Below are positions 17,737-26,229 of a stretch of 64,000 nt of DNA, piece by piece. This DNA comes from Trueperella bialowiezensis. Its GTDB lineage: Bacteria > Actinomycetota > Actinomycetes > Actinomycetales > Actinomycetaceae. Every line of letters begins with the position of its first letter. Within the stretch, counting starts at the first letter, position 1. The DNA lies in NCBI RefSeq assembly GCF_900637955.1, contig NZ_LR134476.1:1116001-1180000 (forward strand), given 5' to 3'. Under the pieces are notes generated by a model that saw nothing but the letters and a program-made list of their open reading frames with translations, had not been told where the DNA came from and made no database searches. The translations under genes were made by a program, and so were the position numbers.

Positions 17737-19176
17737 TTATTTCGCCACCACCGCTTCTATGACTGCGCGTGCGATGGGGCCTGCTTGTTGACCGCCGTCG
17801 CCACCGTTCTCTACGAACACGCCCACGGCCACGCGCGGCTTGTCGCTCGCGTCGTAACCGGCGAACCAGGCGTGCGGTTCCACGCCCGCGGCGATTTCTG
17901 CCGAGCCGGTTTTGCCCGCAACTTGCACGTGGCTTGATGCGGCGTACGCTCCGGTGCCTTTGTTGACGACGTCGATCATCATGGATTCGAGCTGTTCAGC
18001 GGTGTCTTTGCTGATCGGCGTACTAAACGTTGATGGCGAGGTGGTGGAAATGACCCCGAGATCAGCGGTGAGCCGCTGGTGGACGAGGTAGGGGGTCATG
18101 AGTTTTCCGTCGTTCGCGATCGCGGCGGCGACCATTGCCATTTGCAGCGGAGAGGTGACCACGTTGTACTGTCCGAATGACGCTCCGGCCAGTTCCGCTT
18201 GGTCTTGCGGTTCAGGGAAGCGCGACGGGCGCACAGTCAACGGAATCTCCAGCTCTTGGTGGAAACCGAAAGCCTCAGCCATTTCAGTCATCTTCTCAGC
18301 ACCCAGTTCGAGCCCACCAATCGCGAAGGCCGTATTACACGACTCCACGAAAGCCGTGCGCAGGGGGACCGAGCCCGAACCGTCACCGCAGTGCAACCTG
18401 CCCGGGTTGAAAATCTCGTGGGTTGTACCAGGAGGAGAATAGCTGTGTGGGGCTTCCACTGGCTCGTCAGCGTTCGCGCCGTTCTCGATCATGGCCGCGG
18501 TGGTAATAATCTTGAACACCGAACCGGGAGCATACAGATCATCGCCGATTGCCCTGTTGAGCAGCGGCTTCGATTCGGCGGAGTTATACGACTCCCAGGC
18601 GTCGTTCGCCGTGTCTGAATCATGCGAGGCGATAAGGTTCGGATCAAACGACGGCTTGGACACCATCGCCAGAATCTTGCCCGTCTGCGGTTCGATGGCG
18701 ACGACGGCGCCACGGCGCTCCCCCAGCGCATCCCAGGCTGCTTGCTGTGCGGCGGGATCTATCGTCAGAGCAACCGCGCCACCTTCCGGATCAGCGCCCG
18801 TCAACATCTCCCCCAGCCGCTGCGGTGCAAGCTCAGTTGCGCTGCCGCCCAAAATCGGGTTTTCTGCACGTTCAAGCCCGGTCATCGCATTATGAGACAC
18901 CGAAAAATACCCGGTCAGATGCGCGTACAGCTCCGGCTGCAGGTAGCTGCGCTGATAGTTGTACGGCGAGGCGGTCTCCACCGAATCCGTAATCTTTTCG
19001 CCAGCCACAATGATCGGGCCTCGATCCACGCCGTACTGCTTATACAACGTGCGCGCGTTACGGGCATCCGCGTTCAAGGAATCAGCACGGAAAAAGGAAA
19101 TCGACGTCGCAGCGATCATCACGGTCACGAACATGATCATGACAACCGCGGTTAGTTTACGAAGAGGCGGATTCAC
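17737..19176 (-). CDS. pbpA: Penicillin-binding protein (PbpA family transpeptidase)
   Basis: D,D-transpeptidase that cross-links peptidoglycan, working with the adjacent SEDS protein. The 479-residue product has an N-terminal membrane anchor (about 8-28), a PBP-dimer region and a transpeptidase domain with the SxxK motif PGSVFKI, SxN as ESCN and KTG as AGKTGSAE. The GTG start overlaps the rodA stop, so translation is coupled. In many actinobacteria pknA lies between pbpA and pknB; here the two are separated by only about 100 bases. Confidence 0.95.
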   Translation of the reverse strand: MNPPLRKLTAVVMIMFVTVMIAATSISFFRADSLNADARNARTLYKQYGVDRGPIIVAGEKITDSVETASPYNYQRSYLQPELYAHLTGYFSVSHNAMTGLERAENPILGGSATELAPQRLGEMLTGADPEGGAVALTIDPAAQQAAWDALGERRGAVVAIEPQTGKILAMVSKPSFDPNLIASHDSDTANDAWESYNSAESKPLLNRAIGDDLYAPGSVFKIITTAAMIENGANADEPVEAPHSYSPPGTTHEIFNPGRLHCGDGSGSVPLRTAFVESCNTAFAIGGLELGAEKMTEMAEAFGFHQELEIPLTVRPSRFPEPQDQAELAGASFGQYNVVTSPLQMAMVAAAIANDGKLMTPYLVHQRLTADLGVISTTSPSTFSTPISKDTAEQLESMMIDVVNKGTGAYAASSHVQVAGKTGSAEIAAGVEPHAWFAGYDASDKPRVAVGVFVENGGDGGQQAGPIARAVIEAVVAK

Positions 19177-20669
19177 CGGACCACCTCCGTCGGATAACGG
19201 TCTTCACCAGTAAGCGCGGACATGTTCGTCGTCTCATCGGTGTCGGCATCAGAATCGGCCGCGGGTTCCGGCTCGCTAGCCGCGGGAACGGCGTCGTCGA
19301 TATCAGGAAGCGGTGTCGAATCGGGCACGTACGGACGCCGGGCTGCATCCGACATGCGCAACAGCAAGCCCACAATAATCCAATTCGTCAGCAGAGCCGA
19401 GCCGCCGAGTGCAATGAACGGCATCGCCAGGCCGGTCATGGGGATCACGCCCGTCACGCCGCCGGCAACGATAAAGCACTGGAGTGCAATCGTGAAACCG
19501 AGGCCGGAGGCGAGAAGTTTGCCGAAGCCGTCGCGTAAATCGATCGCCGTTTTGAGCGCACGAGCACAGAACACGAGGTACACCGACAGCATTGCCAGCA
19601 GGCCGATCAGCCCGATCTCTTCACCGAACGAGGCGATAATCATGTCCGAATTCGACTGCGACGCATTCGCCGGATAACCCCTGCCGAGCCCGGTACCGAA
19701 CAGTCCGCCCGAAGCCATCCCAAACCAGCCCTGAACGATCTGATACGAGCCATGCTTGGCGTCATACAACTCGGCGCTGAGCGGATCCAACCAAATATCA
19801 AAACGCGCCTGAATATGTGGCATCACCTGAACGATGAAATACACGCCGACGGCCGTCAACAAACCACCAATGATCAGCCACGACACCCGTTCGGTACTCA
19901 CGTAGAGCATCGCCACAAACAAACCAAAGAACAATACGGCCGTGCCGAAATCTTTTTCCAACACGAGCACGATCATCGACGCCGCCCAGCCCACAATAAT
20001 CGGACCGAAATGACGCGCTCGCGGCAGCTGAATGCCGAGGAACTTCTTGCCTGCCAACGCCAGATTATCGCGTTGACTCACCAAATAACCCGCGAAGAAA
20101 ATCGCGAAAAATATTTTTGCTAGCTCTGCCGGCTGATACGAAAAACCAGCCACATTAATCCAAATCCGCGCGCCATAGACCGTACGGCCAAGGCCAGGGA
20201 CCATCGGCAACAGCAACAACACCACGCCCGCGATCAGCGAAATATAGGTGATCCTGCGCAGCAAGCGATGATCACGAATCACTGCAATCGTGATGACCAT
20301 GAGCACAAGGCCCGCCCCGGCAAGCATGGCCTGGCCACCCACCTCGGCGCTTTCCCCGCGGGCCACAAGCACGTCGTCGATCCGGTGGATCATCACCAGA
20401 CCGAGCCCGGTGAGCAACACGGCTGTCGGATAGAAAATCGGATCCGCCCACGGCGTTGCCAGCCGAATAGCAATATGTCCAGCGAGCACGAAACCGGCGG
20501 CAATCCCTGCGACTTTCGCAAAATTCTCTGGAAGTGCCGACGGCGGATCCACCGTCACACCCTGATAGACGAGTACCCATCCCATGAGCACAATGGCAAG
20601 GGCAAGCACGAGCAGGCCCAGTTCACGGAACCGGCCATTACTCACATTCTTTTGGGCGACGACGCTCAC
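19173..20669 (-). CDS. rodA: SEDS family peptidoglycan polymerase (RodA/FtsW)
   Basis: Polytopic glycosyltransferase that polymerises lipid II, partnered with a class B PBP. The 498-residue product has about ten to twelve transmembrane helices. Conserved features include LQVQF-like GKKFLGIQLPRAR, VLVLEKDFGTAVLFFGLF (with the catalytic-region Asp), NSDMIIASFGEEIGL and GVTGVIPMTGLAMPFIALGG. An acidic, low-complexity cytoplasmic tail follows residue 455. It overlaps both pstP and pbpA by 4 bases. Confidence 0.95.
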   Translation of the reverse strand: MSVVAQKNVSNGRFRELGLLVLALAIVLMGWVLVYQGVTVDPPSALPENFAKVAGIAAGFVLAGHIAIRLATPWADPIFYPTAVLLTGLGLVMIHRIDDVLVARGESAEVGGQAMLAGAGLVLMVITIAVIRDHRLLRRITYISLIAGVVLLLLPMVPGLGRTVYGARIWINVAGFSYQPAELAKIFFAIFFAGYLVSQRDNLALAGKKFLGIQLPRARHFGPIIVGWAASMIVLVLEKDFGTAVLFFGLFVAMLYVSTERVSWLIIGGLLTAVGVYFIVQVMPHIQARFDIWLDPLSAELYDAKHGSYQIVQGWFGMASGGLFGTGLGRGYPANASQSNSDMIIASFGEEIGLIGLLAMLSVYLVFCARALKTAIDLRDGFGKLLASGLGFTIALQCFIVAGGVTGVIPMTGLAMPFIALGGSALLTNWIIVGLLLRMSDAARRPYVPDSTPLPDIDDAVPAASEPEPAADSDADTDETTNMSALTGEDRYPTEVVR

Positions 20670-22036
20670 GATCCGCCTCCTGCCCGCCCCGGCTTCGACG
20701 TGCCATCAGAATCGTCAGCTGGTTGTGGGCTGCCTGAACTGGTCGCGCTGGGCGACGGGGTGGTCGACGAACTCGGGGATGGATTGGTCGACGGGAAAAC
20801 TGCCGGACCTGTCGGAGTGGACGTATCCGCCGGCGTCGCGGGAGGATCCGCAGGCTTTTCCTGCTTAGCTAGATCGTCTACCACTTGGCGTGCCTCTTCC
20901 AACGACCCGCGAGTGATCGGCTCTTCGAGCCGGTCGCGTGCAATCTGGTTGAGGTCCCCAATCGTCACATCAGACCGCTCATACAATTGCGAAAGCGTGA
21001 TCGGCCCGAGGTTCGCCGGAACACCCTTATATATGCCAATATTGCCGGCCGCGGGAGCCACATAATACTGGGTCTGCGACCAGGCATACGCGCCAGTCGC
21101 ACCACCACCAAACAGCAAGACCAACGCAACTATCGCCGCCAGGCGAGCCCACCTGCCCGGTGCTCGTTCGACGTCGCTATCCTCAGCTTCGGCCTCCGGC
21201 CTGCGCCGCAAGCGTGCCAGACTGCCCGCCGCCGACCTACCCGCGCGCGTCGGCCTGCCCGCATCCACCGCCGCCGAACCGACGATCACCGGTTTGGCGT
21301 CTGGCGTCCGGTCGTCGTCGACGACGTCGGCAAGCACCACCGTCACATTATCCGGAGCACCCGCCGCCAACGCGAGATCAATCAACTCGCGAGCGCACTC
21401 GTCAAGATCCTCATGTTCGGTCAGAGTCTGCGAAATACTCTCATTCGACACGACGCCGAAAAGCCCATCCGAGGCCAACAGCCAGCGATCCCCTGGCACG
21501 GCCTCGCGAACCGATTCATCCAACTCGATCGGCTCAGGAGTATCACCGATGTTGCGCATGATCACGTTACGCTTCGGATGATTCTCGGCCTCCTCGGCAG
21601 TGATCTCACCCTTATCCAACAAATATTGGACGAGCGTGTGATCGCGGGTGATCTGTGTCAGCTTGTTATCGCGCAACAAATATGCGCGAGAATCACCCAC
21701 ATGAACCATGCCAAGCTTGTTCGAGGCCCGCAAAATCGCGATACACGTAGTACCTAGACCCGCGAGCTCCGCCTTTTCCTCAGCGCGCGCGATCAGATCC
21801 TCATGGGCCTCTTCCAACGTACTGACCAGCAAAGGCACGAGATCTTCAGCTTGGTGAACGTCGTCAATCTCGGCCAAATGCGCCACCACCACCGACGACG
21901 CAATATCGCCGCCGGCCGCTCCGCCCATCCCGTCAGCAAGAACCAACAGGTTCGCTGACGCGTAGCCGGCATCCTGATTCGACTTACGAATCAGGCCGAC
22001 ATCGGACATCGCTGTGTAGCGCAGATTAATCGTCAC
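20666..22036 (-). CDS. pstP: PP2C-type Ser/Thr protein phosphatase PstP
   Basis: Phosphatase that reverses PknB-type phosphorylation. The 456-residue product has an N-terminal PP2C domain (1-235) with metal-binding motifs DGMGGAAGGD, HVGDSRAYLLRDN and GAPDNVTVVLADV, a basic linker, a transmembrane helix (about 296-318) and an extracellular Pro/Ser/Thr-rich C-terminus after residue 385. The GTG start overlaps the fhaB stop. The arrangement with fhaA, fhaB, rodA, pbpA and pknB is the standard actinobacterial signalling and wall-synthesis operon. Confidence 0.96.
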   Translation of the reverse strand: MTINLRYTAMSDVGLIRKSNQDAGYASANLLVLADGMGGAAGGDIASSVVVAHLAEIDDVHQAEDLVPLLVSTLEEAHEDLIARAEEKAELAGLGTTCIAILRASNKLGMVHVGDSRAYLLRDNKLTQITRDHTLVQYLLDKGEITAEEAENHPKRNVIMRNIGDTPEPIELDESVREAVPGDRWLLASDGLFGVVSNESISQTLTEHEDLDECARELIDLALAAGAPDNVTVVLADVVDDDRTPDAKPVIVGSAAVDAGRPTRAGRSAAGSLARLRRRPEAEAEDSDVERAPGRWARLAAIVALVLLFGGGATGAYAWSQTQYYVAPAAGNIGIYKGVPANLGPITLSQLYERSDVTIGDLNQIARDRLEEPITRGSLEEARQVVDDLAKQEKPADPPATPADTSTPTGPAVFPSTNPSPSSSTTPSPSATSSGSPQPADDSDGTSKPGRAGGGS

Positions 22037-22524
22037 CGGCGTAACTCCAAAGTGGTCTGGCCAATCGTGATTGGCGCCCCGTAACTCAGGCGCGTGGGCT
22101 GGTAGATCTTCTCTTTACCCACCCACGTGCCGTTCGTAGAATTAAGGTCTTCAACATACCAATCCCCGCCGCTATTAAAAATTCTGGCGTGGCGGGCTGA
22201 CGTGTAGCCGTCATCGAGCACAAGCGCCGAATCAGGTGAGCGGCCAATAGTGACCGTGGCTCCGGACAGCGGCAGTGTTGTGCCCGCGAGCGATCCGCTG
22301 GATACGACGAGCGAAGCATCACTGGCGCGGGAAGGTGCTTGTGCGCGTGGTTTGTTCGGCGTCGTACGCTCTCGCAACCGCGGGCGCCCCTGCCCTGTAA
22401 ATCCACGTGAATTCACTGACGTGCCGAACACGTCATTCTTGATCGTAAGCAATACGAACAGCACGAAAATCCACAGCAACGCGAGGAAACTCAGGCGCAA
22501 TAACGCCACAACAACAGCACTCAT
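22033..22524 (-). CDS. fhaB: FHA domain membrane protein FhaB
   Basis: Forkhead-associated domain protein that binds phosphothreonine on kinase substrates and recruits wall-synthesis partners. The 163-residue product has one N-terminal transmembrane helix (about 3-25) and a C-terminal FHA domain with the hallmark sequence TIGRSPDSALVLDDGYTSARH and DLNSTNGTWVG. The start at 22524 is chosen because its ATG overlaps the fhaA stop as ATGA and GGAG lies 5 bases upstream; a longer start would extend into fhaA. Confidence 0.94.
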   Translation of the reverse strand: MSAVVVALLRLSFLALLWIFVLFVLLTIKNDVFGTSVNSRGFTGQGRPRLRERTTPNKPRAQAPSRASDASLVVSSGSLAGTTLPLSGATVTIGRSPDSALVLDDGYTSARHARIFNSGGDWYVEDLNSTNGTWVGKEKIYQPTRLSYGAPITIGQTTLELRR

Positions 22525-23222
22525 AGCATCTCCGGGCTTGTCCAAAACATGATGCGGGTGCGACCTATCGTGATCGTATTCCCGTCCAACAGCGTTGCGG
22601 CCGTGATCCGGTGGCCTTCAACATAGGTGCCGTTCGTGGTGTTGAGATCAGTGGCGATCACGCCGCCGGGCGTAATCCGCAACTCCAGGTGACGGCGCGA
22701 TACTCCAGAATCGTCAACCTTAATATCAGCAGCCGATCCACGCCCGATCACCGTGACCGTTCCGGTTAACAGGTAGCGTTCGCCGTTCACGTCAATGATC
22801 GGATTTTCCGGGCTGGCATCCCGCGTCGTTGCCGGCGCTGCAGGGCCACGCTTGGACCGTGCGCGTACGATGAGTTTTCCGCGGGATAGCTCAGAATCGT
22901 GACTGAAACTAATCGTGACCGGGCCAAGGAACGTGTACCGCTGCTCTTCCGCATACGAGGTTGCCACGGATATCAGCTCGTCACGCATCGCCTCCTCGCC
23001 CCATTCTGCGATCTTTCCAAAATCAGATTCCGAAAGAATCACGTCAAATTCATTAGGAACAACCACGCGCTCTCTGCTCACGGCTGCCGCGCGATCGTCC
23101 ATCGCTTTCTTGATGCCGGATGCAAGCTCTACAGGTTTAAGGTCCGACCTGAAAGCGCGAGAGAACACGTTCTCGAATGCGCTTTCCACGCCGCGTTCGA
23201 TTCTGTCGAATGCGCTCATCAT
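22521..23222 (-). CDS. fhaA: FhaA-like protein (DUF3662 and FHA domains)
   Basis: The first gene of the division and wall operon. The 233-residue product has an N-terminal DUF3662 domain (about 1-120, MSAFDRIERGVESAFENVF) and a C-terminal FHA domain (about 145-230) with VIGRGSAADIKVDDSGVSRRH and TNGTYVEGH. In mycobacteria FhaA binds phosphorylated MviN and restrains peptidoglycan synthesis; the role is inferred here. The linker between domains is short compared with mycobacterial FhaA. ATG codons at 23222 and 23219 are both possible starts. Confidence 0.93.
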   Translation of the reverse strand: MMSAFDRIERGVESAFENVFSRAFRSDLKPVELASGIKKAMDDRAAAVSRERVVVPNEFDVILSESDFGKIAEWGEEAMRDELISVATSYAEEQRYTFLGPVTISFSHDSELSRGKLIVRARSKRGPAAPATTRDASPENPIIDVNGERYLLTGTVTVIGRGSAADIKVDDSGVSRRHLELRITPGGVIATDLNTTNGTYVEGHRITAATLLDGNTITIGRTRIMFWTSPEML

Positions 23223-23387
23223 TCTCCTAACACCTAGACCGTAGCAGTGTGCCGAGTCTTCGCCATCTTCCCGAAGGATGTGTATGGCACTAGGTTACTC
23301 GCTTCCGTTGAACGAGGTGGTCAGCCCACAGCCTAACCTATGAATCGTTACAAACCCGTGAGAATCGTGACATCGCAGATATCAACT

Positions 23388-23416
23388 TTGATCGCGTGCG
23401 CCGGTGAGTGTAAGCT
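23388..23416 (+). promoter_or_regulatory. tRNA-Leu promoter
   Basis: TTGATC (23388-23393), a 17-base spacer and TAAGCT (23411-23416) lie 11 bases before the tRNA 5' end. This is a well-formed sigma-70-type promoter. Confidence 0.7.
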
Positions 23417-23427
23417 AAAGTCCGCAT

Positions 23428-23515
23428 GCTCGAGTGGCGGAATAGGCAGACGCGCATGGTTCAGGTCCATGTGCCCGTTGAGGGCGTGGGGGTTCAACTC
23501 CCCCCTCGAGCACCA
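23428..23515 (+). tRNA. tRNA-Leu (CAG anticodon)
   Basis: An 88-base class II tRNA with acceptor GCTCGAG paired to CTCGAGC, anticodon CAG in the loop TTCAGGT, a long variable arm (GCCCGTTGAGGGC) and an encoded CCA. Confidence 0.96.
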
Positions 23516-23531
23516 CTAGGCACTTAGCACG

Positions 23532-23660
23532 GCGCGTTCCTGCTACCACAGCAAAAATGTGAAGATTTGAAGGCGTCGAGTCCCGCAGAATTGCTAATTT
23601 AGCAGAAACAGGAAGGTCGGCCACCCCGAAACGCGTCAAAACTGCTATATAAGCAGAAAC
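23532..23660. repeat. 51-bp-period hairpin repeat, locus 1 (three units)
   Basis: Hairpin motifs of the form TGCT-5 nt-AGCAgAAA occur at 23540-23558, 23591-23609 and 23642-23660, exactly 51 bases apart. GCGCGTTC precedes the first and CGAGTCCCGCAGAA precedes the second. The first unit pair aligns with the locus at 41770-41847. It follows the tRNA-Leu gene and is non-coding. Confidence 0.7.
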
Positions 23661-23727
23661 GGCAGGGGGTCGGCAGGCTTGAGCGGACAATGCCGACGAT
23701 GAGGAATGAAACCGCGAATCTAGCCGA

Positions 23728-24633
23728 TTAGTCGATCCAGGTGTTGAGCACGTCGGCATACACGAGCGCATCTTCCTCGGACTGTACCGAGAAAACGATG
23801 AGGTCGAGGTTGTGGCCGTGCGCGTCCATCCAATCATTGACTGCGCCGAGCGCGATTGTTGCGGCTTCGCGGATTGGGAAAGCGTTGTAGCCGGTGGCAA
23901 TAGCCGGGAAGGCGATCGAGCGCACGTCAGGCATTTTGCCAGCCAGATCGAGTGAGTTCCAGTAGCAGTTGTAGAGGATCTCCCGGTCCTGCTCTTCGAT
24001 CTGGCCGTCTTTCACATCGGGGCCAACCGTGTGGATCACATAGCGCGCGGGTAGCCGGTATCCGCGGGTAATTTTCGCGTTGCCTGCAGGCTCTTCATCT
24101 AGGCCTTGCATCTCCATGATTTTCGCGCAGTCGTTGCGCATCCACGGCCCGGCCTGAGCGTGCAGTACGGAGTCGAGGCATCCGTGCAGGGGAATGCGGC
24201 ACCCGGTCAGTGATGGGAGTGCAGTATTCACGATGACGTCGATGACGAGCTGGCGCATATCCCCGCGGTACAGCACGGTTTCCGAGGCCTGTCCGAAGTC
24301 GTTTTGCGGGAGTAGGGCGTTGACTCGGCGGAGGTTATTCGCCTCGACTCGCCCGTGTTCACCTACCTGCCGGTAGAGCAGGGTGTTAATCGCACGGCCG
24401 GCCACCGGGTTGACGGGAGCCGGATCACGCAGGGCCAGTTCGGCTTGGAGCCAGCGCAACAGGCCGTCGTCGGTAGAAAGATGTGCCACGCCGGTTGTGC
24501 CGGTGTAGTGCTTGTCGGGGAGCCCGCCGAGGGCGGTCATCAGTAGGTCGTAGGTGGAGCGGGTGTCGTCAGCCGGTACCGGGAACGGTTCCGAAAGCTT
24601 AATGGCGTCTTGATATTCAGACAGTGGCAGCAT
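23728..24633 (-). CDS. Zinc-type macrodomain protein (predicted protein-ADP-ribose hydrolase)
   Basis: The 301-residue product carries a C-terminal macrodomain (about 115-300) after an alpha-helical N-terminal part. The motif GCRIPLHGCLDSVLHAQAG (144-162) supplies Cys145, His150 and Cys152, matching the zinc site of the Zn-dependent macrodomains that remove ADP-ribose from proteins. GNAKITRGYRLPARYVIHTVGP and FPAIATGYNAFP complete the ADP-ribose pocket. In several pathogens this family is encoded with a SirTM sirtuin and lipoylation genes; none are adjacent here. ATG 24633 is chosen because AGGAGGG precedes it. Confidence 0.88.
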   Translation of the reverse strand: MLPLSEYQDAIKLSEPFPVPADDTRSTYDLLMTALGGLPDKHYTGTTGVAHLSTDDGLLRWLQAELALRDPAPVNPVAGRAINTLLYRQVGEHGRVEANNLRRVNALLPQNDFGQASETVLYRGDMRQLVIDVIVNTALPSLTGCRIPLHGCLDSVLHAQAGPWMRNDCAKIMEMQGLDEEPAGNAKITRGYRLPARYVIHTVGPDVKDGQIEEQDREILYNCYWNSLDLAGKMPDVRSIAFPAIATGYNAFPIREAATIALGAVNDWMDAHGHNLDLIVFSVQSEEDALVYADVLNTWID

Positions 24634-24851
24634 CACAAACCCTCCTGCAGTTGCTACCTCTAGGCTACCCGAGTTCGCCGCGCGCTGTAACTTGAGCAAC
24701 AATTCCCGACGACGCCGCCAAGCCGACGACGCCGCCAAGCCCGGCGTAACCGGAAGCTCGGCGCAGCCGGAAAAGCTGGCCAACCGGCAGTGGCGCTGTG
24801 GAAAAGCTTCGCCTCATGGAATCCGCGAGCGCCCTGCCGTAGGGTAGTCGC

Positions 24852-25322
24852 ATGTCGAATCCTATTGGAAACCCGAAACCTGGCTACGATCTCGTGATTG
24901 CTACGGACGGCTCGTGTTCTGGCAACCCCGGCCCTGGCGGTTGGGCGTGGGTGGAGCAAATCTCTGGGCAGACGCAAGCGGGCGGTTCGCCGTCGACGAC
25001 GAACAACATCATGGAACTGACCGCCATGATTTCGGCGCTAGAGTTCGCTGGCCCGGAGCCTGATCTGCTGCTGCGTTCGGATTCCAGCTATGTGATCAAG
25101 GCGATGACGGAGTGGGCGCCCGGCTGGCGGCGTCGCGGCTGGAAGAAAGCGGACGGCAAGCCCGTTCTCAACCTAGAACTGATCCAGCGGATGCTTGAGC
25201 TTTACGAGTCGCGTACCGGGCGCACGGACGTGGAGTGGGTGCGCGGCCATAGTGGCGACGCCGCCAACGAGATGGCCGATTCGCTTGCGGTGGAGCAGAC
25301 GGCGAAATTCGCGCAGAACTAG
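24852..25322 (+). CDS. rnhA: Ribonuclease HI
   Basis: Degrades RNA in RNA-DNA hybrids during replication and repair. The 156-residue product has the four catalytic carboxylates in ATDGSCSGNPGPGGW (Asp19), NNIMELTA (Glu54), RSDSSYV and HSGDAANEMAD, plus the basic handle APGWRRRGWKKADGKPV and VRGHSG. Length is normal. It is divergent from the macrodomain gene and appears monocistronic. Confidence 0.95.
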   Translation: MSNPIGNPKPGYDLVIATDGSCSGNPGPGGWAWVEQISGQTQAGGSPSTTNNIMELTAMISALEFAGPEPDLLLRSDSSYVIKAMTEWAPGWRRRGWKKADGKPVLNLELIQRMLELYESRTGRTDVEWVRGHSGDAANEMADSLAVEQTAKFAQN

Positions 25323-25373
25323 CCGGCGCACGCCAAGCGCTTGGTGCCGCAAGCGAAATCAACCGGGTGGGCG

Positions 25374-26114
25374 TTACGGGCGGTCTACACCGCCGTCGTC
25401 GCTGGTGATCTCTGGAATTTCTACGGGAACTTCTTGCGCGCGAGCGTATTGGATTTCGGCGAGGGCGCGGTTGATCGTGTCCGCGTAAACCTGTGGTGGT
25501 TGTGCGCCGGAGATGCCGAATTTTCCGCCGACCACGAAGAAGGGCACGCCTTGGATGCCGAGGCTGCGGGCGTCGCGGATGTCGGAGCGCACGGAGTTCG
25601 CGTGTTCACCGGATTCAAGTTCAGCGCTCACGCGCTCAACATCCAAACCGATATCTTCGGCGAGTTCAAGCAACGTATCTGTATCGCCCACATTGCGCCC
25701 TTCCGAAAAGTGGGCGCGGTAGAGCCGCTCGAACGCTTTACCGCCCAGCTCGGCGGCCTCTTCAGCCGTGTTACCGTGGGCTTTCGCCGCGTAGACGAAT
25801 TGGTGAGCGAGGAAAGTTCCTACGTGCTTGGCGTTCTGCCAGTTCAGTTCGAGGCCTTCGGCTGATGCGACCTCGGCGACCTGTTCGATCATGGGGACGA
25901 CGTCGTCGATGTTCGCATTCTTGATGTCGGCGAGCGCCTGCGCGTAGCTGCGATCCTCGGATGAGGAGGCGTCGGGGTAGAGCTGGTAGGAGTGGTATTC
26001 GACTGCGACGTCTTTGCCTGACAGCTCGATGCCTTTTTCGAGGCGCTGTTTACCGATCCAACACCACGGACATGCGATATCGGACCACACGTGAACAACA
26101 ATCTGATGTGCCAT
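25374..26114 (-). CDS. DsbA-family oxidoreductase (FrnE-like)
   Basis: A thioredoxin-fold protein of 246 residues with the CPWC active site at about residues 14-17 (WSDIACPWCWIGKQRLE) and the cis-proline loop GVPFFVVGGKFGISGAQ (about 197-213). FrnE-like members are cytosolic disulfide or isomerase-type enzymes; there is no signal peptide here. The start at 26114 gives the typical MAHQIVVHVWSD beginning; a 15-residue upstream extension is possible but unlikely. It is convergent with rnhA and divergent from ptrB. Confidence 0.9.
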   Translation of the reverse strand: MAHQIVVHVWSDIACPWCWIGKQRLEKGIELSGKDVAVEYHSYQLYPDASSSEDRSYAQALADIKNANIDDVVPMIEQVAEVASAEGLELNWQNAKHVGTFLAHQFVYAAKAHGNTAEEAAELGGKAFERLYRAHFSEGRNVGDTDTLLELAEDIGLDVERVSAELESGEHANSVRSDIRDARSLGIQGVPFFVVGGKFGISGAQPPQVYADTINRALAEIQYARAQEVPVEIPEITSDDGGVDRP

Positions 26115-26229
26115 GGGGTCAAGCCTACCGATGGTTGGCGAAAACTTGGTGGATTCCACGAAAGTTCGGTGCTGTTATGCGGGCAGGTTCGAGTTCTGCG
26201 TATCCGGGCCGAACGCATAGAATGGTGCA

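Noticed and set aside
23540-23660. Short regularly spaced repeats that resemble a CRISPR array
   Set aside because: The repeat is only about 19 bases, the segments between units at the two loci are homologous rather than unique spacers, and no cas genes are present.
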